Numbered from the stretch's first letter, positions 1-13,314 are shown. The stretch is DNA of 64,000 bases from Karalla daura (GCA_029224185.1 CM055194.1:25175902-25239901), one strand, 5' to 3'. The notes: generated from the sequence alone by a model not told the origin. A program made the numbers and translations.

Positions 1-447
1 CCTGTCTCCTTCCTCATGTCTCCTGCCTCCTGTCTCCTGTCTCCTGCCTCCTGTCTCCTGCCTCCTGTCTCCTTCCTCATGTCTCCTGCCTCCTGTCTCC
101 TTCCTCCTGTCTCCTGCCTCCTGTCTCCTGTCTCCTGTCTCCTTCCTCGTGTCTCCTGCCTCCTGTCTCCTGCCTCCTGCCTCCTGTCTCCTTCCTCCTG
201 TCTCCTGCCTCCTGTCTCCTGCCTCCTGTCTCCTTCCTCCTGTCTCCTGCCTCGTGTCTCCTGCCTCCTGTCTCCTGCCTCCTGTCTCCTTCCTCCTGTC
301 TCCTGTCACCTGCCTCCTGCCTCCTGTCTCCTGCCTCCTGTCTCCTGCCTCCTGTCTCCTGTCTCCTGTCTCCTTCCTCCTGTCTCCTGCCTCCTGCCTC
401 CTGCCTCCTGTCTCCTGTCTCCTGTCTCCTGCCTCCTGTCTCCTGGC
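1..447. repeat. Heptamer array CCTGTCT/CCTGCCT/CCTTCCT
   Basis: Continuous from the window edge, about 64 heptamers, pyrimidine-rich apart from single G residues. Open frames here encode only seven-residue repeats (SCLLSPA type) and are spurious. Confidence 0.95.
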
Positions 448-1496
448 TCTTACCGACCCCTCACTGTGCCCTGCGTCTGAACACGCGTGTGTTTTTGTTA
501 GTTAATCCATCGCTACATGTTTTATAGGGATAAGTAGAATAAGAAATCATGTTTTAAGGGATAAAGAAGGAAATTTGTACTTACTTTCTCACAGTCACAT
601 GCACTGAAATCCATAAATATGCCAAGTGGATTAGTTCTAGGTCAGTGGCTGAGAAGAAGCTCACAATGTACAGACAATGTCACTGGTTAATGCACCCACC
701 GCGCTGTCAAGCGTCTGTGCACCAGTCAAACCAGTTATGCTGGTGTCACATGACCAATGCGGCGTAACTCGATTGGCTGGATGTTGGGCGAACGCTCTCT
801 GGTGTCCCAGACGTCGACTCTGACTTTATTTGAGACATCCAACTTTTTCACTCTGCTTTTATTTCAACATCGGTGAAAAAGAAAAATAAAGAAAAAAGAG
901 CTTCAGCGCTCTCAATGTGACGACTTGTTTTCTGTTGTGCTGTTTCTCTGTGTGTTTGTGTTGATAATAGTCAGTTTGGCTCCTAAAAGGAATCTGATGG
1001 CTTCCAAGCGTCCAAGTTTGATTTTGACCCTGAAAAAAACCATCTGATATTAGTAATTATCTTGTCCTGTTCAGCTCAGCTTTGAGGAAGATGGCTCACC
1101 ATAATGTTTCTCTCTTTACTTATATTTGCATGACTGAAGGTCACGACTCTCTGCATGGTGCAGTGAAAGCAGAGGAGAGTGTGTCCGCTCCTCGCAGCCT
1201 CCTGTGCTCCTCCTGGTCCTGGCCTCTCTTGTTTGCAGTGGCTATGTTTCAGAACATGATGTTTGACTTGCCCAGTCCTCTGATGCCCTGACACTGGTAT
1301 TGCACTCCCAGTATTAAATATTAAAGACTTGAAAGAGGTCCAAAGCAGCTTTTTGCTTTTATTAATAATACGTTAACACGCAGCCTGGAGTCACACTTCC
1401 GGCACTCTCAGGTATTCACTGATCCACGCGACCCGTTTCCAGATGTGTAATGACCACTTGAACTCTTTGCTCTTCCCTGTTTCCAAACAGCGAGAT

Positions 1497-1608
1497 GGTG
1501 GTGGGGGCGGGGGCGGGGGCGGGGGGGGGGGGCAGCTCTTGTTTGTGTAATGTCGCGTTAACCTGTTCATCCATTCGAGCGGAGCTGTGCAGCAGCTCGG
1601 TCCGGAGC

Positions 1609-1640
<32 letters not shown>
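1497..1640. repeat. G-rich run and (CAG)10 in a GC-rich patch
   Basis: 1499-1532 holds GGGGGCGGGGGC repeats ending in a G12 run, able to form a G-quadruplex. (CAG)10 is at 1611-1640. The surrounding ~200 bp is GC-richer than its neighbours, so a regulatory or noncoding exon role is possible but not shown. Confidence 0.7.
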
Positions 1641-1643
<3 letters not shown>

Positions 1644-2387
1644 CTTGCAGATGGGAAGCTTTAATTTTTAAAGCGTTTTCATCCGCTCGGCTGGTCCCCC
1701 GCACGTTGCGTCACCAAGCGTGAGTGCTAATCCCAGTTGCCTGCCACCCCTCTATTTGTAATGAAAAATCTGCCAGCCGGAGTCTATCTCCGTCTTCATC
1801 TCTGCTGCGTCCTGTTTGAAGTGATGTTTTGATCGGTGCCCACTGAACCAGGCCCGGCTAGTTAACTCAACTCCACTCATGGGACGAGGCACAAGGTGCA
1901 ACCAGACCAGAGTAATTGGCCTTTAAATCTCACTTGAAGTGACGAGCTGCTCTGGACGCTCTTTAATGTGCAAACACAAAGTGTTTCTTCTCTTTATTTT
2001 TTAATTATTATTATTATTATTTTTTTAACAATTTTTATTTAGTTTTCAGATTGTAGCAATGACAACAAGATCAGTGACAGAAACAAGGGAGGAGGGGAAC
2101 AGGCGATATAATGTCAATGTCTACTGTAGACACTATAGACATTGTAGATAGCCCGGTCTCTGTTCATCTGTATCTATAGCCATTATTTAATCACTGATAA
2201 ACTACTGGTTAAATGCAAACTGTACTTCCTTAATCTGTAACAATTTATATGCCAACCAGTTCTTCTAAGCAGTTCTTCCCTTATTTCCTGTGATTAACAA
2301 CCATTGTCTGAGACTAAACAAGACCCAGGAATCACTTTCCCCAAAACATCAGAGAGCTGAGGGTACAGTATATTTGTGCATTTCTAA

Positions 2388-2390
<3 letters not shown>

Positions 2391-2460
<70 letters not shown>
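2391..2460. repeat. (GT)35 microsatellite
   Basis: Uninterrupted GT dinucleotides. Confidence 0.98.
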
Positions 2461-2461
<1 letters not shown>

Positions 2462-3490
2462 TTCTGATTCCATTTTGCTCATTTTCATTTCTCTCTGCTG
2501 TGATTCTCGGACTGAGTGGCTGAGTGAGTGTAAAATGCAAATCTCCTGACCGCGCCGTCGTGTCCTCAACTGAACCCTTAAATCACCAGTCACATTCAGG
2601 GGTCGTGTGTTTGGAAAGAAACTGTGCAAGTCATGGAATTTTAAAACAACATTTTCCAGTATTCATGGAAAAATAAGCACACCCCAAAAGTTTTGGAAAG
2701 CTGTAGGATTTCTTCTTCTCACTTAATGATGACACTCATTTCATATGTTGAGTGTTGTACGCAGTGTCACTGCATCTTTCTTATTCTTATTCTATTCTTA
2801 TCCTTTTTAAGTATTTAATTTAATATTCATAAGCCCTTTATCATCACATTTTTATTTTATGTTTTTTTTTATATTATTTTACCCACATTTCTGCTACTGC
2901 ACAGAAAAACAGAAAAAATAGAAAACAGCTCAGGATAAATGGAGTGACGTGTCTGTTGCAGCCTGTGTGGTTGTGTTCCAGGTCGTGTTAGTGGAGACGT
3001 GTTGGGCTGATTTCTGGTTCTTTCACATGCTTCCTGGATGTCTAGAACCAATGTTAGCAACATGCTTTGGTCAGAAAAACCAGAAGATTGAGCACAGCCA
3101 GGCTCTCTACGCACCAGTTTCTCAGCCCTGCTCTGCACACTTGTTTTTGGTGCCTGTCCCTTTAAGAACGCCGCAGCATGCCCCGCCCACCTGGACCGCA
3201 ACCACGGTCGCGTCTGGAGCCGCACTGTCTCTTGCAGTGTTGGGGAATGGGCCGGCAGCTGACTGAACAGCGTGTGTGGGAGCAGAGGCTGGAGCCAGGG
3301 CCACGGCGGGGGGCGGGGCTATGCAAATCAACCTCCTTGTTACGTAACAAGTGTTCAGAGACACACTTTCTGACAATGGCATTTTACTGAACACCAACTC
3401 AGCTCTCTTAAGGAGTCGGGAACCACTCTGGATACACAAATATACACACGAAAGAAATGAAAAAGTGAGTTTTGCACAATATGTCCCCGA

Positions 3491-3530
3491 CAAAATAATA
3501 AAAATAATAATAATAATAATAATAAAAATT
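3491..3530. repeat. (AAT)n short microsatellite
   Basis: ATA/AAT trinucleotides with small interruptions. Confidence 0.9.
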
Positions 3531-3901
3531 CTGCATAGAAAAACCTGCAGAGCATTGACGTGATCAGCTGATGCAGATCAGTTTGTTTGAGTTCATTATT
3601 CAGGTGAATTTATTTCACTCCACTGTGACAGATGCCGTACAGAAGCATATTGCTGGTTTATCAGTGATAGTTGTATGTGTGTAAACTATGTTTCTCATAG
3701 TTTTATTTCAACTACTATTTATTCTTTTCTGTTTTGTGCATACATTGTTTTCTTTTAGAGGTCATGTGAAGTCCTGGAGCAGTCATGGAGGTTTGTTGGT
3801 TAAAATGTGTCTGAACTCTGTATATTGAAGATGAGATAAAACAAAGTGAAGGCCTCAAAGATGTTTTCAACACATCGACACAGGAAAAGGTGAACATCCT
3901 G

Positions 3902-3920
3902 CCCCCCCCCCCCCCCCCCC
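3902..3920. repeat. Poly-C run (19)
   Basis: Uninterrupted C homopolymer. The true length is likely uncertain. Confidence 0.9.
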
Positions 3921-4530
3921 ATGCTGGTGTAGCAACACTCTGATATTTGGTTTGTGTCGTGACTTTTTTTAAACCATATTTCCAACCACAGAGTCAAAGT
4001 CAAAAACTTCCTCATGTTCTGAATTAATCAGTCAGACTTCATTTATAGCAGCGTGTCAGGCAGAGGACGCAGCCCAAGGTGCTGTAATAACACTCACAAC
4101 ACTGAGGACTGCTTCTGTTAGTCACATCCACTGATGAGGAAACTATGTAACGTTTATGTTAGTAAGTAAATGAAGTAAATGAAAAAATAAGTAATTGTAA
4201 CTGAACTGATGAACACATGCTAATGAGTGACAGGCTCTAACGTCTGCAGTGAGTCCAAGGAGCTAAATGAAAGACGTCTGTCGATGCTGCTGAGGCATTC
4301 TAGGAGCAGCAGATCAGATCGGGCTCTGCTGTTCTCTGTTACTGTTGCTAGAAAGCACCCCCCCCCCACCACCACCACCACCCCAAAGAGAAAAAAGAAA
4401 AAGAATAAAGGAGGAGGATGTAAAAAGTCTGTGAACCCTGGCATCTTATGTGAGAGTTCTGTACTCTCTGTGGTCTGTCTGGATGGTGGGTGATCGTCTC
4501 CCCGGTGGCCATGAAGCATTCAGTAGAAAC

Positions 4531-4633
4531 GCCTGCCTGTCTGTCTGTCTGCCTGTCTGTCTGCCTGCCTGTCTGTCTGCCTGCCTGTCTGCCTGTCTGC
4601 CTGTCTGCCTGCCTGCCTGCCTGCCTGCTTGCC

Positions 4634-4668
<35 letters not shown>

Positions 4669-4693
4669 GTCTGTCTGTCTGTCTGTCTGTCTG

Positions 4694-4772
<79 letters not shown>

Positions 4773-4774
4773 GT
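4531..4774. repeat. (CTGT)n/(CTGC)n tetranucleotide array
   Basis: The left half mixes CTGC and CTGT, and the right half is almost pure CTGT. Confidence 0.97.
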
Positions 4775-4896
4775 TCATCCTAACTCATTCAGTAGCTGAA
4801 ATCACTGAGATGTAAAGTTCAATAAACAAAGAACAACACGTACGAGTCAGAGCTCTCTGACAGGCAAGTGTGTTCTCCTCTGATCTCTGGCTTCCT

Positions 4897-4900
<4 letters not shown>

Positions 4901-4962
<62 letters not shown>
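4901..4962. repeat. (CA)31 microsatellite
   Basis: Uninterrupted CA. Confidence 0.98.
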
Positions 4963-4966
<4 letters not shown>

Positions 4967-5112
4967 TGTAAACTGAACTGTGATGGTGTTCATCTGCTGG
5001 TGACCCATGCTCTGCTTCATGCTGGGAGAGTCCCAGACCAGTAACAACTGGGGGACCTTTAATACGTAGAACATGTTCTCACCTCCCAGTAACTGTCCTT
5101 CACACTGACATG

Positions 5113-5329
5113 TGGATGGATGGATGAATGGATAGATGGATGGATAGATGGATGGATGGATGGATAGATGGATAGATGGGTGGATAGATGGATGGATAGA
5201 TGGATGGATGGATAGATGGATGGATGGGTGGATAGATGGATGGATAGATGGATGGATGGATAGATGGATGGATAGATGGATGGATTGGTGGATAGATGGA
5301 TGGATAGATGGATGGATAGATGGATAGAC
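5113..5329. repeat. (GGAT)n/(AGAT)n tetranucleotide array
   Basis: GGAT and AGAT units alternate in a loosely regular order. A small related patch lies at 5385-5410. Confidence 0.96.
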
Positions 5330-6280
5330 ATTGGTACATATGTATATTTGTTATCAGTCGAGGGAAAATGCTCCTATCTCAGACAGATGGACAGATGGAT
5401 GATAGATGTATGGCAGATAGAGAGGTGTTGACCAGGATCAGCTGTCTCTGACTTCCAGCTCTTACTGGGCTGGTCTGTCTCTTTGTGTTGCAGTGTTGTA
5501 GAGTTCCTTGCTCTTAACATATTCCATGAAAACACTCCAGAACCAGCACTGATGGCCTGCACTAGCTCTGCCTGTCTGGGTTTCGTAAGCTCACTGTCTC
5601 GTTCCTCGCTGCGTTGTTGTTGAGCCGCTGCGTTGCTCCGGGCCACGGAGCGCCAAACGCTGCAGATTGTTTCCATCAGCCCTGGACGTAGTATGTTGGT
5701 TAAATGTTTTATATTTAGTGCAGCTCAGCGATAGATGTGTATTAACTCAGTCCTCAGCTGTGGGACGTGGCAGGGCTCTCTCACTTCAGAGGAAATGAAT
5801 CCAGCTTCAGACTCCTCCCTTTATTTAGTCATAGTTAGTATTGAAGCATTTTGCATACATTAAAATGTAAGACAAAGTGCTTAAAAGTTAAAAGAATAAC
5901 ACTAAAATGAATTTTCAAAAGCCATACAACATCATATCTAAAACTTTCTCCTAAAAGTTCCTTAAGACAACATAAGGCGATAAACACCATACGTCACCAG
6001 TTCAAAGGACTTATAGAAAGAACAACAGACACACATGATGACAGAAACCTGAACCAGACCTGAAACAACCTTGAAATCCTGGAAGGCCTGGGCAGCCAAA
6101 GCTGGTGAGACGTGCAGATGTTTTATGGGACGTGTGGCTGAGTTTGGGAGAAGCTGGAGCTCAGGAATGTGTTTGAGAAGACCAGAGTGTTGGGACCATC
6201 AGAACGACTGGAGGTGAAGCCAGGTCAGCACCTCCATGTTTCCACCACAGACAGAGACAACGAGGTCCTGACGTTGCTGT

Positions 6281-6620
6281 GAGACAGCTGGAGACATGAG
6301 ACAGCTGAAACACAGCTGGAACACAGCTGGAACACAGCTGGAGACATGAGACAGCTGAAACACAGCTGGAGACATGAGACAGCTGAAACACAGCTGGAAC
6401 AGCTGGAGACATGAGACAGCTGAAATACAGCTAGAACACAGCTGGAACACAGCTGGAACAGAGCTGGAACACAGCTGGAACATGGCTGGACAGCTGGAGA
6501 CATGAGACAGCTGAAACACAGCTGGAGACATGAGACAGCTGAAACACAGCTGGAACAGCTGAAGACATGAGACAGCTGAAATACAGCTGGAACAGAGCTG
6601 GAACACAGCTGGAGACATGC
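6281..6620. repeat. Irregular minisatellite built on ACACAGCTGGA
   Basis: Units ACACAGCTGGA and GAGACATGAGACAGCTGAA alternate irregularly. Each contains CAGCTG, an E-box core, so about 30 occur within 340 bp. Confidence 0.92.
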
Positions 6621-7097
6621 AGGACGTCCTCTTGGGGTCTCTGCTCCTGTCCGACCCCACAGACGTCTCTGCTGTTTCCACCCTGCGGGACAGGGTGTCC
6701 TGTTGGACTGATGTTGTCCTCGGTTGTTTCAATGGACGGGTTTAATTAACCTGAGTCAGTTCAGTGATCATCATGGATCAATGAAGATGAAGATATTTTC
6801 ACTTTTATTCAGAATGATTCTGTGAATCACACTTCAATGACCTGATAGAGGTCAACAAGCCATTATTTCTGCTGCTGATCATTGTTTCGTCTATAAAATA
6901 ATGCGTAAGTTAGTTTATTTCATAAAGCCCAAGACTTGGTCTATAAATGCTTTTTATTTTGTCTTCACCTCAAAGATGTTCATTATTCTCTCACAGACAA
7001 AAAAAATCTGAAAATATTAACGTTTATTAAAATCTTGACTCAGTTCCTTAGAAATCATTCTCAGCAGCTCATCAGTTGGTCAGTCAGCGTCTCAGAT

Positions 7098-7280
7098 CCT
7101 CTCCTCCTCTCCTCTCCTCTCCTCTCCTCTCCTCTCCTCTCCTCTCCTCTCCTCTCCTCTCCTCTCCTCTCCTCTCCTCTCCTCTCCTCTCCTCTCCTCT
7201 CCTCTCCTCTCCTCTCCTCTCCTCTCCTCTCCTCCTCTCCTCCTCTCCTCCTCTCCTCTCCTCTCCTCTCCTCTCCTCTT
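7098..7280. repeat. (CTCCT)n pentanucleotide array
   Basis: About 36 nearly perfect copies, pure polypyrimidine on this strand, hence able to form triplex DNA. Confidence 0.97.
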
Positions 7281-7999
7281 CTTCTCATTCAGCTTTTATT
7301 CTGTCGGCCGTCCCAGCGCCAAAAATGAAAGCGTGTGCATTGAGAGGACAGGTGGGTGTGGGAGGCGCTGAGAGGGGGAGAATGAGAGAGGAGCGTCGAG
7401 GCGGCGGGAGGAGCCGGGGTTGAGCTGATATTAACAGATGATTGTGCGTGGGCTCCAGATCCAGAGCAGCAGTGTAAACCCTGCATCAGTCAGAGCCGCA
7501 ACATCACAACAGCACACAGACGCTAACGCAAACAGAGCCACGGATGGGAACAAGCTGCAGCGTATAAATAGTTCAAATATTTCAAGTGATTTCAGAATGC
7601 GATGGTGAAATCTGGCCTGTTTGTGTCCTCATTCGAAGCAACTTCTCGTCCCGTTGCTGGAGCCATCTTCACTGTAGCTGTCTGGAGGTCGTCAGAGTCC
7701 AGCCGCTCTCCGAGCGTCTAGGTGAGAGAGTCCAGGTGCAGAGACGTGAAGAAAGTGAGCTGGATGGGTGTCCTGTGACGCTGGCCTCTGAGGACTTTGA
7801 CAGCTTGTGGAATCACTGATTGCTCTTTTATGAAGACGTGTTCGTGCAGGGTGGAGCTCTGGCAGCTCCTCGTCTCCTTCATCAGGGTTTTGATCTGTTG
7901 TTCTCCCATCACAGGGAGAGAGGTTCAGGGTTCAAAGTGATTTCCTCTCATCTGATACTTTACTTCAATTGACATGATTGAATGCATGTCAGATCTCAG

Positions 8000-8026
8000 T
8001 GTGTGTGTGTGTGTGTGTGTGTGTGT
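8000..8026. repeat. (GT)13 microsatellite
   Basis: Uninterrupted GT. Confidence 0.95.
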
Positions 8027-8725
8027 TCACCTTGTTTTTTGTTTTGCAGTGCATTTGAACCCTCAGCTCTGTAACAGTCTGACTCAATAGTTGAAACAGG
8101 AAAATTATACTTGACTCTTCTACACATAACAACTGTGTGAAGGGAGGTCGACATCCAGCTCACATTTGCACATTTTAGCTTTTGTGAAGTGTTCACAATT
8201 CAACTGAAGGTTTAAAATCTCAAAATGGTACAAAAATGTGTAGAGGTCACAGGTCTGACTGGAGCTGTTTCCACTGAAGGTTTTCACTAAATAACAGTTC
8301 TAGAATATCAACCAAGGTGTTCCTATTGAAGGCTGTTGAGCGTTCGAGCCATAATTCTGCTGGAGTCTTGTTTATCTTCCCAGCCTGACGGCAAACACCA
8401 TCATTAGTGATCGGGTGTAATAAGTCTTGTTAGCTCACGCTTCCTCCTCGTCTTAGTGACACTGAGAGCAGAAACTCCCTGTGCTTTACTCTACAGGCTG
8501 CACGCATGACCAACTGCTGTTACTGCCATTATCAGTAGTAATAACAGCACTCTTAGTAAGAACAATAGTAGTACAAGTGCTAAAAGTGATTTTTCAGTTT
8601 TTCCTGCCTTTTCTACAAATACACTGTATGACTCCACTGGGGATTTTTCTCCTATAACTATTAATGTCAGAAGACTCCCAGGCTGAGAAAGCTTCACTGG
8701 ACTGTTAGTTTGATGTGTTGATTTG

Positions 8726-8726
<1 letters not shown>

Positions 8727-8812
<86 letters not shown>
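8727..8812 (+). repeat. (TG)43 array against the exon A acceptor
   Basis: Uninterrupted TG for 86 nt, ending 15 nt before lpp exon A. Only CGCCCCCCCCTCCAG separates it from the exon, so the branch point must lie in or before the repeat. Confidence 0.98.
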
Positions 8813-8815
<3 letters not shown>

Positions 8816-8831
8816 CCCCCCCTCCAGAGCC

Positions 8832-9021
8832 ATGTGGAGCCCGGCCAGCAGCGAGCAGGGTCAGGTGGCGGCCCGCGTGGAGACCACTCCGTCTCTGGGC
8901 AGCGCCAGCATCTCCGTCTCCCAGCAGCAGGCGCCCAAGAAGTTCGCCCCCGTGGTCGCTCCCAAGCCCAAGTTCAACCCGTACAAACAGCTGGGAGACT
9001 CCGCCCACTCTGAGCCGGCAG
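8832..9021 (+). CDS. lpp: lpp coding exon A (first coding exon, residues 1-63)
   Basis: Encodes the N-terminus of LPP, an adaptor that shuttles between focal adhesions, cell-cell contacts and the nucleus. The exon probably begins at 8828, after a CCCCCCCCTCCAG acceptor. The ATG at 8832 sits in a GCC-ATG context and aligns with the human start, although this N-terminus is about seven residues shorter and diverged before ARVETT. Residues 17-34 match the human ETTxSxGxxSISVS segment. Residues 36-53 (KKFAPVVAPKPKFNPYKQ) are nearly identical to the zyxin/LPP segment known to bind alpha-actinin. The exon ends at 9021 before GTAACC, leaving one base of a split Asp codon. An 86-nt (TG)n array stops 15 nt before the acceptor. 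The frame is also open upstream through that repeat, which is not coding. An upstream alternative start exon cannot be excluded. Confidence 0.88.
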
Positions 9022-9285
9022 GTAACCAGTCTGACCAGTGACAGGAATTAAAACACGATCAATGATTCCTAGAACTGCAGTCAAACTTCTCTTCTTCTGT
9101 TGTCTTTAGTCTAGTTTGGTCCAGTTTGTTGATGTGAGGACACCTTGACCTTCGTGAAACATTTAAGCATTTTGACTGATTCTGAGTTATTTTATGAACC
9201 AAACAACTAATTACTTAATAGAGAAAGTCCTGGAGAGATTCATTGTTTGTTGTAGCTGCAGTGTGTTCACACAACACAGGTGGAA

Positions 9286-9385
<100 letters not shown>

Positions 9386-10096
9386 GGACAGACTGAGACG
9401 CTGGTTGAACACGGAGAGACAGAACTTCAGGAACCACATTTGTTGAATTTGCAAACTGAAAACAAAGATTTTTTTCCTCAAACAGCTTTTCACAAAGTTT
9501 CTAAAGTTTCGCCCTCATTCACCAACTTCTAAGCTGATCTGAGTGAGAACCACAAGAACACATCAAAAGTTCAGGTTGTAAATCCCAAAGCACGATTGTA
9601 TTATGTATGTGGAAACAAACACACGCAGAGCTTCCACACAGCCTCAGTCTTTGTCTCTCCAGGAAAAATGTCTAGAGCTGTTTCACTGTGTTCCATCACT
9701 GGGAGCAGGAAAAACCAGCATTCCAGAGGGAATGTTTGGTGTGGTAGAAGGTGAGGCCAGTGTGTTGGACTTGGCCACTGATGTTAGAGAGGAGTCCAAG
9801 TTAACTGAGTCCTCAGCTTTGGCACCAGTATGGTAGTCAACAATCACACTGGTCACTAAATGGTTTTTAAAACCAAAACAGGAGCAAATAAAATCACTGC
9901 AGCTCACCAAACTGCTGCTGGACTAAAGTGTCTCCACTAACACCTTCAGCACTGGTCTGGTCGATCAGATCACTAACTAGCTGGTGACTAATCAACAACA
10001 AGTAACCTTAAACATGGCTTCTAGCAAGGCATGAAGTCCAAAACACTAACCACCTTCCACTCATTCTGACTGTCAGATCCAGAGCCTCAGGATGTT

Positions 10097-10250
10097 TGTC
10101 CAGGTTAACCAGGTTAAATGTCCAGGTTAACCAGGTTAAATGTCCAGGTTAACCAGGTTAAATGTCCAGGTTAACCAGGTTAAATGTCCAGGTTAACCAG
10201 GTTAAATGTCCAGGTTAACCAGGTTAAATGTTCAGGTTAACCAGGTTAAC
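10097..10250. repeat. 22-bp minisatellite, 7 copies
   Basis: Unit is TGTCCAGGTTAACC followed by AGGTTAAA. It contains the palindrome GGTTAACC and is itself a diverged doubling of an 11-bp CCAGGTTAA motif. Confidence 0.96.
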
Positions 10251-12100
10251 TGAGGCTGTGGTGTGGTAGAGCAGTAGCAGAGCTGAGTCCAGACTAAAGC
10301 CCAGACTGATCCTGATAGAATAACATCATGTATTCTGCTGTAATGGCAGATTAGAGGTGAACAGACAGTCTGAGTGGGTTTACATGGTTCACCATCCAGA
10401 GAGGAGCAGCTGCTAGTTTACAGGCTGTTTACAGGAGACTGAACTGATGGAGCTGCTGGAGACGACCACACAGTAAAAACACACAACCTGGACCAAAGTT
10501 ACACCAAGCAGACAGAAACAAAGGCAGAAAAGTACCTCAGATGAGCAGACGTCCTGCCTCCTCCACAACCAGCAGGGACAGTAACTGGTGGGACGTCCAG
10601 GACGTCCATGCAGCAGAAACAGAGGGAACATGCATGTGCTGGACTTGAGCTGCCATTCAAAACCCCAAAACACACAAACACATTATTTTATGGCATTTTC
10701 CCAACAAGTGTTTCTTCTTGCGATTTATTTCTTTGTTCTCTTACAGTCGTGCATTTACATGATAAGTGATGAAACCACAACAGGTGGCGACTATATGAGG
10801 TGCTGTACGCACACAGCGTCTGCTGGGTTCTGACCTTCTCCACCACTTTACCGTCACACACTTCCTGCTGTTCACCGTAGCAGAGGCCTGGAGCACCCCT
10901 CACATTTCAGGCACAATTCAGGAGAGAGCGAGATCTAATCAGGAAGCTCCACGTAGAGCAGACGGCTGAACGTGACTGCACAGGCCCATCTCACATAAGA
11001 TGTGATGGTTCAGTCACTTATGAAGAACCTTTTAGTAACATCTGTGAGGGTTTAGTTTGGTGTTGAGCAGCCCTCCGAACAGTGAGGGGGGTTTATTTAT
11101 TAATCCACAACGTGATGAGATGTGGTTGAACATCTTAGTGCATCACTGGTAACAAATGAAGTGGAAACACCTACGCTCACAGCCGTGGCTGCTTACAGGC
11201 ATTCACTCCTCAGGTTTGCATACAGTCAACGTAAGTGACATATTCTGTGTGAAAACAACTTCATGTCGAGAGTGTTTTCCTATTCTCAGACCCTGGTTCA
11301 TGTGTCTGATGGTTTCAGTGAACATGTTGTAGAGGACAAGCACAACAGTGCACCTCCCACCTCCCCATCTGCCACACGTGAGGAGATGTACACATTATCT
11401 AAGGTCTGCCCTCAAACCCCCCGAGCACCCTGGATTTCCAAAACAGGGAAACGGTTATGACATTGAGCAAGCGATGAATGGTGTGAGAGTGGCGCTGAGC
11501 GTCTGTGGGGGTTTGTGGTCGGCGCTGAGGACCCGTGGCTCGGCTCCTGCTCCAGATGTTGCTTCAGTGAAACTGGTTCTTAGACGACTCCTGTGTGAAC
11601 TCAGGGAAACGCAGCGGGTGACTGTTTACATGCTCAGTAATTTTCCACTTTTGGTTCCTAGTTTGGCTCAGGACACGTAAACAGACGCGTAGGGATCAAG
11701 TGTTTTTGGCGAAAAGGCAAAAGTCGAAACACTTTTGCGTGTAAACAGGACGTGTTGACAGTTCCAAACGACTTCTCTTTTGTTCCCAAAGCATCGACTC
11801 TGAACCTTTGAAGTTTCCATCACCACTAGAAATGCGTAAATGCGTAAAAAAAAAAACCCAAAAAAACTGGTGAGCCTCACATTTTCATGTCTTATTTGCA
11901 CGACTACGTTGCTGTTAATGGTAAAAATGAATGAATATGAAAGTGGAAAAATAAGAAGAGATAAGCTCCAATAAGAGTCTCTACACTGTCTTACTGATAG
12001 ATGATCCAGTTGTTGAAAGTAGAGAAACATGACTAAAGACTTGAGGACAGAATCGCAATAAAAATAACTGGTGTTGGAAACACTTAAATGTAGGAAACAC

Positions 12101-12257
12101 ATCTCCAGGTCACGTGACCTGACGTAGGGGTCACATGACCAGTTCCCTTCAGACCAGATGGACAGAGGAGGAGACTCAACTGTTTCTACATCTGATTCAA
12201 AGATCTAAGAAAACTATGTTCTGGACGTCCATCTTCCTCAGAGTGGAGTCTCAATAG
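12101..12257 (+). pseudogene. Myb/SANT-like gene fragment inside a dispersed repeat
   Basis: An ATG at 12135 opens 40 codons ending in TAG at 12255. Residues 7-21 read TRWTEEETQLFLHLI, which resembles the first helix of the Myb/SANT-like (trihelix type) DNA-binding domain found in many multicopy fish genes and transposon-associated proteins. The similarity stops after about 20 residues, so this is a fragment and not a gene. The upstream part contains GGTCACGTGACC, a 12-bp palindrome. The ~150-bp block is nearly identical to the opposite strand of 34607-34756. The family call rests on the short motif alone. Confidence 0.45.
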
Positions 12258-13275
12258 AATTTTTTTGTAATGTTTTTATTTAGTTAAAAACTGGACCCAC
12301 ACTTTGTGACAGACACAATGAGCTGAACCTGGAGGAAACAGACAGACAGAGTCCCTGGATGTCTTGATTCTGGTACTCACCACTGGACGTGTTCACAGAT
12401 AATTAAAAGAGAAAAAAAAGAAAAGATTTTATTCCCCCTCGATGTTCCGGGCGTCATTAAAGCCTTGTAATTCCAAAATGTCATTTAACCACAAAACATT
12501 TAATCTAGAACCGTTGCCAGTGTCTTATTTTGCACAATTAATCATTGTCTGGGCGTTAAGAGGATTAATGAAACAATATCAGGAGGCTGGGGAGACGCAA
12601 GTCGACCAGAGACGTGTTGTAATGCTGCAGCTCTTCATGTCTCGGGCTCTTAAGTTTTTATGAATTCAGTGGTTCTGCGGCTGGACTGTTAGAGTCTGCT
12701 GACCTCAGCGGCTCCAGGAAGAGCCCGTTCACCCCAGCGTCTCCTCCACGTCGACTCTGACAGTAATTAGAGGAGCCGGGCGACGCTTCAGCCTCTGCTC
12801 ACCGTGCTCACCCTCCTCAGGTCAGCAGAAACAGGAGATCTGGAGGAAACACTAATTGAAACAAAGTCCTCGCAGCTCGTCTCAGCTCTGAATTCATCTC
12901 ACCCGAGAAACGGTGTGTTTGGCTGCAGCAGAGGAACGTCGGGGGCATCTTCTATTAACACGTCCAACAGAGACGCCGGCGATTGGTTGTTATCAGTGCG
13001 TTTTATTTTTTGGGAACATGCAAATATGCAAAGCCACAAGCAGACATCTCCACTTGTCAAAGGATAAGACGTCTTTATCAACAGATTATCTGGGTCTCTC
13101 CGCATTTATTTATTTAATATCTTTTTATATCAAATGTTGGGGACGGTCTGATAAAACTGGGGATTAGCATAAAAAATTAGGGGACGAGTCAATTTGGCAG
13201 TGTGCCTGGAGACGCCTTTGTTTGGCAGAGGCCAGAGACAGAGCTGCAGCCTGAGGCCGAGGGGACAAAGAGAGG

Positions 13276-13276
<1 letters not shown>

Positions 13277-13314
<38 letters not shown>
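13277..13314. repeat. (CA)19 microsatellite
   Basis: Uninterrupted CA. Confidence 0.97.

Larger units (their letters stand above)
1..8827 (+). other. lpp: Upstream intron or 5' noncoding part of lpp
   Basis: No coding exon is recognisable before the first lpp coding exon. The stretch holds a heptamer array at its left edge, a GC-rich patch near 1.5-1.7 kb, several microsatellites, a pentamer array at 7.1 kb and otherwise unremarkable single-copy sequence (450-1490, 1740-2390, 2470-3890, 5430-6270, 6640-7090, 7290-8720). A noncoding 5' exon could be present, but the sequence does not show where. Confidence 0.6.

Noticed and set aside
8715..8831. Upstream extension of the lpp frame through (TG)n
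   Set aside because: Poly Val-Cys from a microsatellite next to a good acceptor. Homology begins after the splice site.
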